Of a stretch of 64,000 bases of DNA, positions 1 to 9,450 are shown piece by piece. Origin of the DNA: Rhizobium sp. P32RR-XVIII (GTDB taxonomy: Bacteria; Pseudomonadota; Alphaproteobacteria; Rhizobiales; Rhizobiaceae); contig NZ_JABAIH010000005.1 of assembly GCF_012641395.1 (NCBI RefSeq), forward strand, positions 310,001 to 374,000, in the 5' to 3' direction. The position numbers and the translations under genes were made by a program. The notes under the pieces were generated by a model. The model was not told the DNA's origin. It was given only the letters and a program-made list of their open reading frames with translations, and searched no databases. The number at the start of each line of letters is the position of its first letter. Position 1 is the first letter of the stretch.

Positions 1-347
1 AGAATTGCGCCTTCTTCGCGCGTCATGGCGTGCACGACGAAGAGGAGTTCCTCGGCCAGCGATTCTTCGTTGATGCCGAACTCGATGTCATTGCGGGGGA
101 CGCGCTCGAAAGCGATTCGATCGACGATACCGTGAATTACGGAGTCGCCTTCGCAGTCATCGAGGAGATCGTGACAGGCAGGCGCCGCTACCTGATCGAA
201 TCGCTGGCGCTCGATATCGCCAAGGGCCTTTGCGACAAGTTCCACCAGATCACGCGCGCCAAGATTACGGTGCGCAAGCCGAATGCGCCGGTGCCAGGCG
301 TTCTCGATTTCGTACAGGTGAGCATTGAACACTTTGCCGGCCGTTGA
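1..347 (+). CDS. folB: Dihydroneopterin aldolase, 5' end cut by window edge
   Basis: FolB converts 7,8-dihydroneopterin to 6-hydroxymethyl-dihydropterin plus glycolaldehyde in folate synthesis. The reading frame is already open at base 3, and the first visible residues read NCAFFARHGVHDEEEFLGQ, which matches the conserved FolB N-terminal region (HG...E...GQRF). A GTG at 30 lies inside this conserved stretch, so it is not the start; the true start lies upstream of the window. The C-terminal part carries the expected KITVRKPNAPVPGVLDFVQV segment, typical of the family. The stop overlaps the proposed folK start by 23 bases, so the two genes are probably translated together and catalyse consecutive steps. 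Confidence 0.93.
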   Translation, partial: NCAFFARHGVHDEEEFLGQRFFVDAELDVIAGDALESDSIDDTVNYGVAFAVIEEIVTGRRRYLIESLALDIAKGLCDKFHQITRAKITVRKPNAPVPGVLDFVQVSIEHFAGR

Positions 348-852
348 TGTGAGGTCCGCGACGCTTGGGCTGGGCGGCAATCTCGGCGATCCCGTGAAAT
401 CAATGGCTGCCGCGCTGCGGCTGCTCGACGCGCGTGATGATTGCCGCGTCGTCGCGGTTTCGCGGCTCTATCGTACGCCGCCCTGGGGCAAGACGGACCA
501 ATCCTTCTTCTTCAATGCATGCGCGGCGCTCGACACGCGGCTCGAACCGGAGGCGCTGCTCGACGTTTGTCTCGATATCGAGCGAGACATGAAACGCGAG
601 CGCATCGAGCGCTGGGGGCCACGCACGCTCGACATCGATCTGCTGACTTTCGGTAATTTGGAACAGGAGGCGCCGCGACTGGAGCTGCCGCATCCGCGCA
701 TGACCGAGCGGGGGTTCGTTCTGATGCCGCTTGCCGACATAGCGCCGGGCCTCGTCATCAAGGGCCGGACCGTGGCAGACTGGCTTTCCAACGCGGATAT
801 CCAGGGCATCGAGGTTGCCGATGCCGATCGCGACTGGTGGCGCAACAGCTGA
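325..852 (+). CDS. folK: 6-hydroxymethyl-7,8-dihydropterin pyrophosphokinase
   Basis: HPPK transfers pyrophosphate from ATP to 6-hydroxymethyl-dihydropterin, the step after FolB. Family hallmarks are visible: GLGGNLGDP near the N-terminus, the YRTPPWG motif, and the signature RWGPRTLDIDLL with its metal-binding Asp pair, followed by PHPRMTERGFVLMPLADIAP. The length of 175 residues is normal. I chose the TTG at 325 because AGGTGA lies a few bases upstream; TTG 334 and GTG 349 are in-frame alternatives and leave all motifs intact. Overlap with folB indicates an operon. Confidence 0.92.
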   Translation: MNTLPAVDVRSATLGLGGNLGDPVKSMAAALRLLDARDDCRVVAVSRLYRTPPWGKTDQSFFFNACAALDTRLEPEALLDVCLDIERDMKRERIERWGPRTLDIDLLTFGNLEQEAPRLELPHPRMTERGFVLMPLADIAPGLVIKGRTVADWLSNADIQGIEVADADRDWWRNS

Positions 853-880
853 CAAAAAGAGCGGCGGAAAACCGCCGCTT
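852..880 (-). terminator. Intrinsic terminator for the 905-1456 gene
   Basis: Perfect stem GCGGCGG / CCGCCGC (861-867 and 872-878) with an AAAA loop. Read on the minus strand it is followed by CTTTTTGTC. It lies between convergent genes and has the T-run only on the minus side. Confidence 0.75.
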
Positions 881-904
881 CATGTTCCCGTATGGCGGTA
901 CTTC

Positions 905-1456
905 TTACTGAACGGAGCCGACGGTCATTTCATCGACCTGGCGGGTCAGCGTGAGGCCGATGACCGGGATCATGCGGTCGTCCACCTTGACGGAAACGGT
1001 CACGTTCATCGTCTTGTCGTCGCGGACGCGTGCGATCATCGCACCGTTCAGCTTGGCGCGGTTCAAGCCGACGACGACGGTATCCGTTGTGACGGTTCCC
1101 GAGACCACGTCGAGACCCTTGCCGGCGGCACCATCGAGAAACTTGCCCTTATAGCTGCTACCCGCTTGCGCGATCACGGCTGTCATCGGCTGCTTGAATA
1201 CGCCTACACGGCAGGACCCATCCAGCTTGATGCCCGTGCCGCCGTCATTCACGGGCGAGCCGATGAGATTGCAGCTGAATTTCGTGCCCTTGTATTTGCC
1301 GGCGACGATTTCGCCCGGACCCCGCCAAGTGCCCGCTACAGATTCGAAAAAAGCCTTGTCGCGTGTCGCGGCGCTGGCAGCCGTCGTACCATCTGCCATC
1401 GGAAACAAGGCCGCGGCGGCGAGCCCGCATACGAAGAGAAACTTGCGCGAATACAT
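905..1456 (-). CDS. Secreted hypothetical protein
   Basis: I do not recognise a named family. The 183-residue product has a typical Sec signal peptide: a basic start MYSRK, a hydrophobic stretch at about residues 7-20, and a likely cleavage near ADGTTAASA. The mature part is Gly/Val/Thr rich with alternating strands (SGTVTTDTVVVGL, MNVTVSVKVDDRM) and two cysteines, suggesting a small beta-rich periplasmic protein. It is convergent with folK and ends in a clear terminator at 852-880. Its own promoter must lie in the 211-base gap upstream, where I saw no strong -35/-10 pair. The start codon is ATG. Confidence 0.7.
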   Translation of the reverse strand: MYSRKFLFVCGLAAAALFPMADGTTAASAATRDKAFFESVAGTWRGPGEIVAGKYKGTKFSCNLIGSPVNDGGTGIKLDGSCRVGVFKQPMTAVIAQAGSSYKGKFLDGAAGKGLDVVSGTVTTDTVVVGLNRAKLNGAMIARVRDDKTMNVTVSVKVDDRMIPVIGLTLTRQVDEMTVGSVQ

Positions 1457-1667
1457 GGATTTTCCTTGGCAACCACCACCCGTTCGTAGCTCGGAGTTTT
1501 GCCGAATAATGGTTAATGCTTAGTTTCCAATGTGCCGAAATGCACTGGAAGTAAAGGAGTTTTGAAATACCGCAGGATTCAATTTCTGCCGCTAATACGC
1601 TGAACTTGCTGTCGTCCGCGCATTTGTCCGTTACGGAAGGCGGGCGGGCAGAAAAACGACAGCGATG

Positions 1668-2750
1668 TCATTTGTTGCTCGTGCGCGCCGCCATCGAGGG
1701 GGCCAGATCGCCGATGAAATCACCGATCCCCGGGCGCTTCAGCGCGCGAAAGGCAAGCGGACGGCAGAGATCCATCGCCGCTATGCCGATACGGGCGGTC
1801 ATCAGCCCGTTGATGACGCCTTCGCCGAGCCGGGCCGAGAGCTTGGAGGCGAGGCCATGGCCGAGAACCTGCTGCACGAGGCTGTCGCCGACGGCGATGG
1901 AGCCGGTGACGGCGAGATGAGCAAGAACGTCCCGCATCAGGCGGATCATGCCGAGCGTGCCTGGCCTGCCGCCATAGAGCTCCGCCATGGCGCGGATCAG
2001 GCGCGAGGCTTCGTACAGCACGTAGAGCAGATCGACGACGGCACGCGGGCTGACGGCGGTGACGATCGAAACACGTTTGGATGCATTGACGATCAGCGCT
2101 CTCGCCTGCCGGTCCAGAGGCGCCAGCAATTCACGTTCAGCAAGCGCGACGAGATGCGGCGCGTCGATGATGTCGCCTTCGGCGGCCGTCAGGGTCGCGC
2201 GGCCCTTGGCGGTCTCGGGCTTGCCGGCAAGCAGACTTGCAAGGTTCTTCACCAGGGCACGCGCCCTGGCGGGCTTCGTTTCAAGGATGGCGGCCTCCGC
2301 CTCCGCCTTGATGGTCTGAACCGCGGCAAGGCGCATGATGCCCGCGGTCTCGCGGATTACGATGGCGATGACTGCGAGTATGCCGATCGCAAGCGCCGCG
2401 AGCGCCGTGTAGCCCAGCCAGTCGGCACGGGAAAAGAGATCGCGGATCAGGCTGTCGGTCCAGAGACCGAAGGCGAGCGACAGGAGCACGCCGAAGGCGC
2501 CAAGCGCGATCTTGGCGAAGGACGTACGCCTCTTGCGCGGCGCGGCGACAGGGAAGGGGGCGATGTCCCCGTCCGGGTTGAGGAAGGGGTCCTCCTCGTC
2601 CGGGGTGAGCACCACTTCGCCACCAAAGCTTGCGGGTTTGCGGCGTTCGGCCTTCTTTTCCGTCTCAACGGGGCGAGGATCGTCCTCGTAGGCGAAGGCG
2701 GCCGGGGCGCGGCGCGGCAGATCCGAATCTCCTGAAGCGGGTTTGCTCAT
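1668..2750 (-). CDS. YcjF/TIGR01620 family inner-membrane protein (DUF697)
   Basis: Partner protein of YcjX. The N-terminal 75 residues are charged and low in complexity. Two adjacent membrane segments follow at about residues 77-97 (IALGAFGVLLSLAFGLW) and 110-130 (YTALAALAIGILAVIAIVI), then an Ala-rich helical region and a C-terminal DUF697-type segment with conserved Gly residues (GGRPGTLGMIRLMRDVLAHLA). A length of 360 agrees with the YcjF family. The ATG overlaps the ycjX stop by four bases (ATGA), the usual coupling for this pair. In enterobacteria ycjX and ycjF sit in stress (Psp-linked) regulons; no psp gene is visible here. The molecular role is unknown. Confidence 0.85.
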   Translation of the reverse strand: MSKPASGDSDLPRRAPAAFAYEDDPRPVETEKKAERRKPASFGGEVVLTPDEEDPFLNPDGDIAPFPVAAPRKRRTSFAKIALGAFGVLLSLAFGLWTDSLIRDLFSRADWLGYTALAALAIGILAVIAIVIRETAGIMRLAAVQTIKAEAEAAILETKPARARALVKNLASLLAGKPETAKGRATLTAAEGDIIDAPHLVALAERELLAPLDRQARALIVNASKRVSIVTAVSPRAVVDLLYVLYEASRLIRAMAELYGGRPGTLGMIRLMRDVLAHLAVTGSIAVGDSLVQQVLGHGLASKLSARLGEGVINGLMTARIGIAAMDLCRPLAFRALKRPGIGDFIGDLAPSMAARTSNK

Positions 2751-4276
2751 GCGAGACGGTCTCCAAACAGAAACTGCATGGCCCGGTCGAGCCGGATATG
2801 CGGCACCGAGAGCTTTATGCCGGCACCGGTTTCCTCAAGCTGCGGCGGCCGGAAGCGAACGACATTCACGTCCGGCAATTGGGCATCTGGGCTTCCGGAT
2901 TCAATGCTGTCGAACAGGCTCTCCGGGTTTTCCGGAAGATCCCCGGGAAAAATAGCCGTCTTCCTGAGGCCGTCAAAGCGTTCACCGGCGATCGTCTCGC
3001 CTTCGATCGGTGTGCCGACGATGACCGGCAATTCGTGACCGTCACGCTTGACGGTCGCCTCGCGGGTGGCGCGCACGGAGGCAAGCGCCATGACGTCGAT
3101 GCCGGCGCCAGCCATACCGATCCGTTGGATGGCGCGATCGACGAGACGGCGCGTCAGTGCATCCAGGCGGTCGTGGCTCTCGTGATGCAGATGATCGGCC
3201 TTTGTGGCGGCGACAAGAACACGATCGATGCGGCGGCCGAGAAGCGAGGAGAGGAGCGAGTTGGTGCCGGGGCGGAAACAGGCAAGCACGTCGGTCAGCG
3301 CCCGTTCCAGGTCCTGCATCGCCTCGGGGCCGCGGTTCAAGGCCTGTAGCGCATCGACGAGAACGATCTGGCGGTCGAGCCGTGCAAAATGTTCGCGGAA
3401 GAAGGGTTTGACGACGACGGCTTTATAGGACTCGTAGCGGCGCTCCATCATCGCCCAGAGCGATCCCTTGGCGGGCTTGCCTTTGGATGGAAATTCGAGA
3501 GGCGCGAAAGTGAGCGCGGGCGATCCCTCAAGATCGCCGGGCAATAGAAAGCGGCCCGGCGGCAATGTCGACAACGAGCGCTCGTCGGCCTTGCAGGCCT
3601 TCAGATAGCCGGTGAAAGCGGCGGCGAGATCGCGCGCCTGCATCTCATCGGCAGGAGCGTCAACGTCGGCCGCCCCGGTGACTGCCAGCCAGTCGCGGGA
3701 GAGTTCCGCGCGGACACCCTTGCGGGCGAGCGCCAGCGTCTCCTCACTGAATATCCTGTAGTCCTTGGCAAGAAGCGGCAGATCGAGCAGCCATTCTCCG
3801 GGATAATCGACGATATCGATCGAGAGGCGGCCGGGCGAGAACAGACGGTTCCAGCCGCTGGCGCTCTGATACTCCAGCGTGATGCGCAGTTCGGAAATGG
3901 CGCGGGTCGAATCCGGCCATATCCGCTCTTTCACCAGGGCGCGGATGTGATCCTCATACTGGAATCGCGGAACCGCATCGTCCGGCTGATGCTCCAGGCG
4001 GACGGCCGATACCCGGCCGGACTGCACAGGCTCAAAAAGCGGCAGGCGCCCGCCGTGCAGCAGATTATGCACGAGCGACGAGATGAAGACGGTCTTGCCT
4101 GAGCGGGAGAGCCCGGTGACCCCGAGGCGGACGGCCGGATTCACAAGGCTTGAGGCGCGATCTGCGAGATTGTCGAGCGCGATGCGCGCGTCGTCGGCAA
4201 ATGATGTCAGGCTTGGCGGCAAGGCGGGTTTCCGGTTGTCAGTGCTCAAGCATATAGGACGGGAAGCCGTCCACAA
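2747..4276 (-). CDS. YcjX-like P-loop NTPase (DUF463)
   Basis: Predicted cytosolic nucleotide-binding protein of the YcjX family. The Walker A motif GLSRSGKT lies about 55 residues in, and DIVDYPGEWLLDLPLL is the conserved Walker B/switch-like segment. Later family blocks include LVAATKADHLHHESHDRLDALTRRLV-type sequence with a G4-like TKAD. The length (509, or 500 from the internal start) fits the family. The listed start is TTG at 4276; another TTG at 4249, just before STDNRKPAL, is equally possible because neither has a good ribosome site. It lies 12 bases downstream of sixA and overlaps ycjF by four bases, forming a sixA-ycjX-ycjF transcription unit. Confidence 0.85.
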   Translation of the reverse strand: MWTASRPICLSTDNRKPALPPSLTSFADDARIALDNLADRASSLVNPAVRLGVTGLSRSGKTVFISSLVHNLLHGGRLPLFEPVQSGRVSAVRLEHQPDDAVPRFQYEDHIRALVKERIWPDSTRAISELRITLEYQSASGWNRLFSPGRLSIDIVDYPGEWLLDLPLLAKDYRIFSEETLALARKGVRAELSRDWLAVTGAADVDAPADEMQARDLAAAFTGYLKACKADERSLSTLPPGRFLLPGDLEGSPALTFAPLEFPSKGKPAKGSLWAMMERRYESYKAVVVKPFFREHFARLDRQIVLVDALQALNRGPEAMQDLERALTDVLACFRPGTNSLLSSLLGRRIDRVLVAATKADHLHHESHDRLDALTRRLVDRAIQRIGMAGAGIDVMALASVRATREATVKRDGHELPVIVGTPIEGETIAGERFDGLRKTAIFPGDLPENPESLFDSIESGSPDAQLPDVNVVRFRPPQLEETGAGIKLSVPHIRLDRAMQFLFGDRLA

Positions 4277-4288
4277 AAAGAAGCGGCT

Positions 4289-4795
4289 TTAATCGCGCAG
4301 GAAGTCGGTCAGCTTCCAGCTCGCGGAACCGTTGTCGAAATCGAGGACCGCAAGGCCGGCCGGGGGAAAGCCGCCCGGCAGTGCGCGCAGCAGGGCATCG
4401 TGGCCGATGAGTGCTTCAAGCGTCAGCTCGCCCGTCGGATTATGACCGACGAGCATGACGGAGCCGACCGTCTGGGAATCGATGATCTCGAAGTAGATCT
4501 GTGGGGTGGCGTTGTAGAGCTCATCGACGTAGCGGATATCCAGCGACAGCCCCATTGCACGATGCATGGCATCGGTGGTCTCGCGGCAACGCCTTGCTGT
4601 GGAGCTGATCAAGAGATCCGGCCGGTAGCCTTTGTCAGCTGCGCGGTCGGCGACGATTTCCGCTTCGTCATAACCCTTGTCGCTCAGCGGCCGGTCGAAA
4701 TCCCGTTCGCCGGGCTGCGCCCAGGCGGCCTCGGCATGCCGCAACAGATAGATTCGTGAAGGCGGAGGCAAAATTGCGGCCATAGAAGAATCCAC
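4289..4795 (-). CDS. SixA-type histidine phosphatase
   Basis: Member of the histidine phosphatase (phosphoglycerate mutase-like) superfamily, SixA branch. The catalytic RHA motif is in YLLRHAEAAWAQ, the second Arg in SSTARRCRET, and the second catalytic His in MLVGHNPTGE. At 168 residues it is a compact single domain, as SixA is. SixA proteins remove phosphate from phosphohistidine of phosphorelay or PTS-type proteins; the substrate here cannot be told from the sequence. The listed GTG start is weak; an ATG at 4783 (MAAILPPPS) is a good alternative. First gene of the sixA-ycjX-ycjF unit. Confidence 0.82.
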   Translation of the reverse strand: MDSSMAAILPPPSRIYLLRHAEAAWAQPGERDFDRPLSDKGYDEAEIVADRAADKGYRPDLLISSTARRCRETTDAMHRAMGLSLDIRYVDELYNATPQIYFEIIDSQTVGSVMLVGHNPTGELTLEALIGHDALLRALPGGFPPAGLAVLDFDNGSASWKLTDFLRD

Positions 4796-4993
4796 GAGCG
4801 AATGAACCTTTTCAGTAGCCTCCGCCGGTCGCCGGCGTCAACCGCGTCCGCGCCGCCTGCCGCACAAAACACGAACTACAACACGTCATCTTGAACAAGA
4901 AGCAAAATCCAGAAATCCTAATAGTGCTGCCAAAATAGCCTGTTAGCGTAAAAATATGACAGATTTAAAAATCTGTTAACGTGTCGTATTTGG

Positions 4994-5022
4994 CTTGAAT
5001 CCGCGACGGCGCTTGGGATATA
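4994..5022 (+). promoter_or_regulatory. Candidate dksA promoter
   Basis: CTTGAA (4994-4999), a 17-base spacer, then GATATA (5017-5022). This resembles the alphaproteobacterial housekeeping consensus CTTGAC-N17-TATAAT-like and would give a leader of about 30 bases to the dksA TTG start. Confidence 0.5.
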
Positions 5023-5059
5023 CACCCGGCCAGATGAGATGTTCTTCAGGAGAATCGCG

Positions 5060-5479
5060 TTGAGTGAGAAGATCGATCTTAGCAGTTACGTTCCCTCGGA
5101 GGACGAGGAATTTATGAACACAAACCAGCGGGCCTACTTCAGAGCTAAGCTGGTCGCATGGAAAAACGACATCCTTAGAGAAGCGCGCGAGACACTGGAT
5201 CATCTCGCTGAGGAAAGCGCCAATCATCCGGACCTCGCAGACCGGGCCTCTTCCGAAACAGATCGGGCGATTGAACTACGGGCCCGCGACCGCCAGCGAA
5301 AGCTGATCTCCAAAATCGATGCAGCATTGCAGCGTATCGAGGACGGCACCTACGGCTATTGCGAGGAAACAGGCGAGCCGATCGGCATCAAGCGTCTCGA
5401 CGCGCGGCCGATCGCAACGCTGTCGATCGAGGCGCAGGAACGCCACGAGCGGCGCGAAAAGGTCTATCGGGACGAATAA
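5060..5479 (+). CDS. dksA: DksA-type RNA polymerase-binding transcription factor
   Basis: DksA binds the RNA polymerase secondary channel and works with ppGpp in the stringent response. The coiled-coil region carries the tip-like segment around SHPDLADRASSETD-type residues, and the C-terminal finger region reads YGYCEETGEPIGIKRLDARP. Of the four zinc-finger cysteine positions of E. coli DksA only the first is Cys; the others are Thr, Ser and Ala. One-cysteine DksA proteins are known in alphaproteobacteria. I chose TTG at 5060 (MSEKIDLSSYVP) because AGGAG lies at 5048-5052; the ATG at 5039 lies upstream of this ribosome site. Single gene, ended by a perfect hairpin. Confidence 0.93.
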   Translation: MSEKIDLSSYVPSEDEEFMNTNQRAYFRAKLVAWKNDILREARETLDHLAEESANHPDLADRASSETDRAIELRARDRQRKLISKIDAALQRIEDGTYGYCEETGEPIGIKRLDARPIATLSIEAQERHERREKVYRDE

Positions 5480-5500
5480 GGCTTCAGGCGCTCTTCAAAC

Positions 5501-5531
5501 AAAAAGGCACCGCTGTTGCGGTGCCTTTTTT
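5501..5531. terminator. Bidirectional intrinsic terminator (dksA / FliO-like gene)
   Basis: Perfect 13-base-pair stem (5501-5513 with 5518-5530), loop TGTT, A-run on the left arm and T-run on the right arm, so it can end transcription from both convergent genes. Confidence 0.9.
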
Positions 5532-5546
5532 GTTCCAGCGAGGCGC

Positions 5547-6566
5547 TCATTTTTCCCGATTGACGCTCATTTCGCCAAAGATACGCGCCACTTCCTTCTG
5601 CAGGTCGGAATCGGCGCCGGTGATCGGCGCCATTTCCGGATCGCGGCGCGGCAGGCTGCCGGACGGCGACGGAGCAGGCCGGGCAGGGGCGCTCGCAACA
5701 GGTGCGACGCGCTGCGCAGCCAGCGTATTGTCCATCTCTTCTTGAAGAATCCGTTCGAAATCGCTGACTGAGCTCTTCGGAGCGGCCGCGGCTGCATCGC
5801 CTCTGACCACCGGTATGTCTTGCTCGACGGTCGGCGGGCTTTGCGCCGGTCGGGTCGAGAGCTGCGGCTCCAATCGCTGCTGCGGCAGCACCCGCTGGCG
5901 CGCGGCATCGAGGACATCAGCGGCGCTGGCCGCCTCCACGACCGGAGCGGCTGGGCGTTCCGGAGCCTTGGGAATGATGGGCGGCTGTGGAGCAGACGGG
6001 GCGGTCTCGGGTTCGATGTTTGCTGCCGGGACCGGTGGCGCCGCCATAGGCGGTATTGCAGGCGCCGGTGCAGGATGCGCCGCAACAACGCGTTCGGGGG
6101 GACCAGAACGTGGCTCGACGGCGGGCGTAGGAGTTCGGACCTCCGGCGCTTCAGCTTCACGCTCGACGGGTGCTGCCAGCTTCGGCTGCGGCATCACCGG
6201 CGGTTCGGGCGCTGCGATCACCGGGGTAGGCTGGGGCGCCGGTATGGGCTTGAAAGCGGGCTCGAATCGACCTTCGCTCTCCTGCCCGATCCGGCTTTCG
6301 ATGACGATGTCGGTCGGGCCGCCGATCATGATGAGATGCTCGACATCGTCACGGCGCACGAGCACCAGCCGGCGGCGCGTATCGACAGCGGCCGCATCCA
6401 GAACCTGCAGACGGGGCTGACGGTTCTTGCCGCCGCGCACGAAAGGCGAAGGCGCCCGGCTGCGGAGGATCCAGAAGATGCCGATCAAGACTAGCAGGGC
6501 GAGGCCGACCCCGCCGGCTGCGAGGAGGAAACGGCTGCCATAAGCGCCCATTACATCGTCGAACAT
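5547..6566 (-). CDS. FliO-like membrane protein with long proline-rich tail
   Basis: One membrane segment near the N-terminus (about residues 14-34, FLLAAGGVGLALLVLIGIFWIL) is followed by a small domain PRLQVLDAAAVDTRRRLVLV...LIMIGGPTDIVIES, which resembles the cytoplasmic part of FliO (FliO family, flagellar export apparatus assembly). The rest, about residues 100-290, is rich in Pro/Ala/Glu and looks disordered. The C-terminal segment FERILQEEMDNTL...DLQKEVARIFGEMSVNREK looks like a short helical element. True FliO is usually about 100-150 residues and lies in a fliLMNOP operon; here the neighbours are dksA and cckA. A role outside flagella is therefore possible. Start ATG at 6566. Confidence 0.6.
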   Translation of the reverse strand: MFDDVMGAYGSRFLLAAGGVGLALLVLIGIFWILRSRAPSPFVRGGKNRQPRLQVLDAAAVDTRRRLVLVRRDDVEHLIMIGGPTDIVIESRIGQESEGRFEPAFKPIPAPQPTPVIAAPEPPVMPQPKLAAPVEREAEAPEVRTPTPAVEPRSGPPERVVAAHPAPAPAIPPMAAPPVPAANIEPETAPSAPQPPIIPKAPERPAAPVVEAASAADVLDAARQRVLPQQRLEPQLSTRPAQSPPTVEQDIPVVRGDAAAAAPKSSVSDFERILQEEMDNTLAAQRVAPVASAPARPAPSPSGSLPRRDPEMAPITGADSDLQKEVARIFGEMSVNREK

Positions 6567-6843
6567 GATCCTTTACTCCCGTTGCGGCCTCATCATATGT
6601 GACGGCTTTTCAATTCCTTAGGCAATAGGTCGCATGCTTGTCCAGACACGGCGGTGTCGCAAGCGCAGGTTTCATCTGGAAATACTTGGTTGCGAAACTG
6701 GCCCTGTTGCCTGTGAATTCAAGCTTTCTTGGCCCCTCACAGTGTTTTTGCAAGCGCCGCAAATTGCTAATAATGAACGAACGCCTGATTCCTGCTTTGT
6801 CTTAAGATTATCACAAAGCCAGACAGGCTCATGCGAGGAATAG

Positions 6844-9450
6844 ATGACGACACCACGTCAGGCTGACGACTACAACGCCCCGATCGTGGATCGCGGAGGG
6901 CGCTCCGGGACGGCTGTTCGCATCATTCTTCTGGCGCTGGTGCTTGTTGCTGCCGCGGCAGCATTTGTTTTCTTCAAAGAGTCACTCGATAACCAGATGG
7001 TGCTTGGTGTCCTTGGCGTGCTGGCAATGGTCGGCATCTTCTTCCTGGTTTCCTCGGTCATCGGCTTCATCGAGGTGATGCCGCAACGGCAATCGGATAG
7101 CCTCGCCCGGTCGTTTCTCAACAGCCATCCCGACGGTTCGCTGATTACCGACGAGAAGGGCCGCATCATCTACGCCAACGCTGCCTACGGAAAGCTCACC
7201 GGCGCGCGCAAGCCGACCGAGGTCCAGACGCTCGAAGCGCTGCTTTCCCGGCATCGGGAGTCGAACGAGGCGTTGTACCGGCTGACCAACGGGCTTCGAG
7301 AGGGCCGGGAGGGGCAGGAGGAATTCCGTCTGCTGCGCGCTCTTGGGCCGTCGTCGAACGGTTCGGGTGCTCATTGGTACCGCCTGAAGGCGCGAACGCT
7401 GAAAACCGAGGAGAGCCCCCGGAAGCCCCTGCATATCTGGCAGATCAGCGACATCACCTCTGAGCGGGACGATCAGGAGCGCTTCTTCAAGGAATTGCAG
7501 AACGCGATCGACTATCTTGACCATGCACCGGCCGGTTTCTTCTCAGCCGGGCGCAAGGGCGAGATCTTCTATGTGAATGCGACGCTTGCCGAATGGCTGG
7601 GAGTCGATCTTACCAAGTTTGTGCCAGGGTCGATGACGATCGGCGATCTGGTGGCGGGCGGTGGGCTGGCTCTCATCCAGTCGGTGCAGGCCGAGCCCGG
7701 GCTCAAGAAGACGGACACGCTTGACCTCGACCTCAAAAAGGCAAACGGCCAGAGCCTGCCGGTTCAGATTGTCCACAGCGTGACGTCGACCCGCGACGGC
7801 GCACCGGGCGAAAGCCGGACGATCGTATTGAGGCGGCAGGCGGGTACCGAGAGCGAGCAATCGGCTTCGGCTGCCGCGATGCGCTTTACGCGCTTCTTCA
7901 ACAACACGCCGATGGCGATCGCGTCGGTCGACGGGAACGGCCGTATCCTTCGCACGAATGCGCCGTTCCTCAAGCTCTTCTCCGGCATCGTGTCGCGCGA
8001 CGATGTCGACAACGGCGCAGCCCTCGAAGTGATCGTTCAGGAAAGCGACCGCCAGAGGCTGACGGATGCGCTGGCCGCCGCGAAGGACCGCCAGGGCGAT
8101 ATTGCGCCAATCGATTCGCGCATGCCGAACGACGAAGGGCGGCATTTCCGCTTCTACGTCAACGCCGTCATCGATCAAAGCGACGAGGCGCCCGAAGAGG
8201 CTGCCATCGTCTACGCCGTCGAGACGACGGAACAGAAGGCGCTGGAAGCCCAGATGGCCCAGACGCAGAAAATGAATGCAGTCGGTACGCTTGCGGGCGG
8301 CATAGCGCACGACTTCAACAACGTGCTGACGGCGATCCTTTTGTCTTCCGACCATCTGCTGCTGCAGGCGCGTCCCGCCGATGCAAGCTTTGCCGATCTG
8401 ATGGAAATCAAGCGCAATGCCAACCGCGCGGCCGTTCTCGTGCGCCAGCTGCTGGCGTTCTCGCGCAAGCAGACGATGCGGCCGACCGTCTTGACCCTCA
8501 CGGATGTCGTCGGCGATCTGCGCATGCTCGTCGACCGGCTGCTGTCCGGCACAAACGTCAAGCTCGATGTCGAATACGGCCGCGATCTCTGGCCGGTAAA
8601 GACCGACCTGTCGCAATTCGAGCAGGTGCTGATCAATCTTTGCGTCAACGCGCGCGATGCCATGCCCGAGGGCGGCAAGCTGACGCTGCGCACCCGCAAC
8701 GTGACGGCGGCCGAGGTGGCGGGCTTCAATTATTCCTACATGCCGCATGAGGATATGGTGCTGGTCGAGGTGGCCGACACGGGAACCGGGATCGCGCCCG
8801 AGATCATGGACAAGATCTTCGAGCCCTTCTTCACGACCAAGGAAGTGGGCAAGGGAACGGGTCTCGGGCTTGCGATGGTCTACGGCATCGTCAAGCAATC
8901 CGGCGGCTACATTCAGCCGGAATCGGAAGTCGGCAGGGGAACCACGTTCCGCATCTTCCTGCCTCGCCATATTGCCGATGCGGCTGTTGCCGCCGAGGCC
9001 GAAGCTCTCGAGGTGATGGAAGCCGGACAGTCCGAGCAGGCGGCCGCAGCTCAGCCGGAGCAGCCGGAAGACCTGACGGGCAATGCCGTCATCCTGCTCG
9101 TCGAGGACGAGGAGGCCGTGCGCCGGGGCGGCAAGCGAATGCTGGAGACCCGCGGCTACACGGTCCACGAGGCAGGTTCAGGCACCGAAGCGCTCGACAT
9201 CATGGACGAACTGGACGGCAAGGTGGACGTCGTCGTTTCGGATGTCGTCATGCCGGAAATGGACGGGCCGTCGCTGTTGCGCGAACTGCGCAAGAGATAT
9301 CCGGACATGAAGTTCATCTTTGTTTCCGGCTATGCGGAAGACGCTTTTGCCCGCAATCTGCCGCCGGACGCCAAGTTCGGCTTCCTGCCGAAGCCCTTCT
9401 CGCTGAAGCAGCTTGCCGTCGTCGTCAAGGAAACTCTCGAAAGCGAATAG
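6844..9450 (+). CDS. cckA: Cell-cycle hybrid histidine kinase CckA
   Basis: Membrane hybrid kinase that in alphaproteobacteria feeds phosphate through ChpT to CtrA and CpdR. Two membrane segments lie at about residues 20-42 and 54-78, followed by PAS-type sensing regions (about 90-210, 220-330 and 345-465). The dimerisation domain has the phospho-accepting His489 in [13 protein letters not shown]. The ATPase domain shows [20 protein letters not shown] and [10 protein letters not shown]. The C-terminal receiver has Asp800 in [12 protein letters not shown] and Lys in FLPKPFS. The start ATG has AGGAA about seven bases upstream. The 277-base gap before it is AT-richer than its surroundings and should carry the promoter; I saw no full TTAA-N7-TTAA CtrA box there. 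Confidence 0.95.
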   Translation: MTTPRQADDYNAPIVDRGGRSGTAVRIILLALVLVAAAAAFVFFKESLDNQMVLGVLGVLAMVGIFFLVSSVIGFIEVMPQRQSDSLARSFLNSHPDGSLITDEKGRIIYANAAYGKLTGARKPTEVQTLEALLSRHRESNEALYRLTNGLREGREGQEEFRLLRALGPSSNGSGAHWYRLKARTLKTEESPRKPLHIWQISDITSERDDQERFFKELQNAIDYLDHAPAGFFSAGRKGEIFYVNATLAEWLGVDLTKFVPGSMTIGDLVAGGGLALIQSVQAEPGLKKTDTLDLDLKKANGQSLPVQIVHSVTSTRDGAPGESRTIVLRRQAGTESEQSASAAAMRFTRFFNNTPMAIASVDGNGRILRTNAPFLKLFSGIVSRDDVDNGAALEVIVQESDRQRLTDALAAAKDRQGDIAPIDSRMPNDEGRHFRFYVNAVIDQSDEAPEEAAIVYAVETTEQKALEAQMAQTQKMNAVGTLAGGIAHDFNNVLTAILLSSDHLLLQARPADASFADLMEIKRNANRAAVLVRQLLAFSRKQTMRPTVLTLTDVVGDLRMLVDRLLSGTNVKLDVEYGRDLWPVKTDLSQFEQVLINLCVNARDAMPEGGKLTLRTRNVTAAEVAGFNYSYMPHEDMVLVEVADTGTGIAPEIMDKIFEPFFTTKEVGKGTGLGLAMVYGIVKQSGGYIQPESEVGRGTTFRIFLPRHIADAAVAAEAEALEVMEAGQSEQAAAAQPEQPEDLTGNAVILLVEDEEAVRRGGKRMLETRGYTVHEAGSGTEALDIMDELDGKVDVVVSDVVMPEMDGPSLLRELRKRYPDMKFIFVSGYAEDAFARNLPPDAKFGFLPKPFSLKQLAVVVKETLESE

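Noticed and set aside
5039..5059. Upstream ATG for dksA
   Set aside because: The ribosome site AGGAG lies downstream of it and correctly before TTG 5060; the extra residues lack family similarity.
6634..6843. 69-codon open frame ending directly before cckA
   Set aside because: No ribosome site seen and no family features; it fills the cckA promoter region and is probably chance.
6567..6843. Possible CtrA boxes before cckA
   Set aside because: A TTAA half-site is present but no second TTAA at seven bases, so a full box is not supported.
7543..9168. 541-codon open frame on the minus strand inside cckA
   Set aside because: Shadow of a GC-rich gene; the plus strand encodes the conserved kinase domains and the minus product has no recognisable motif.
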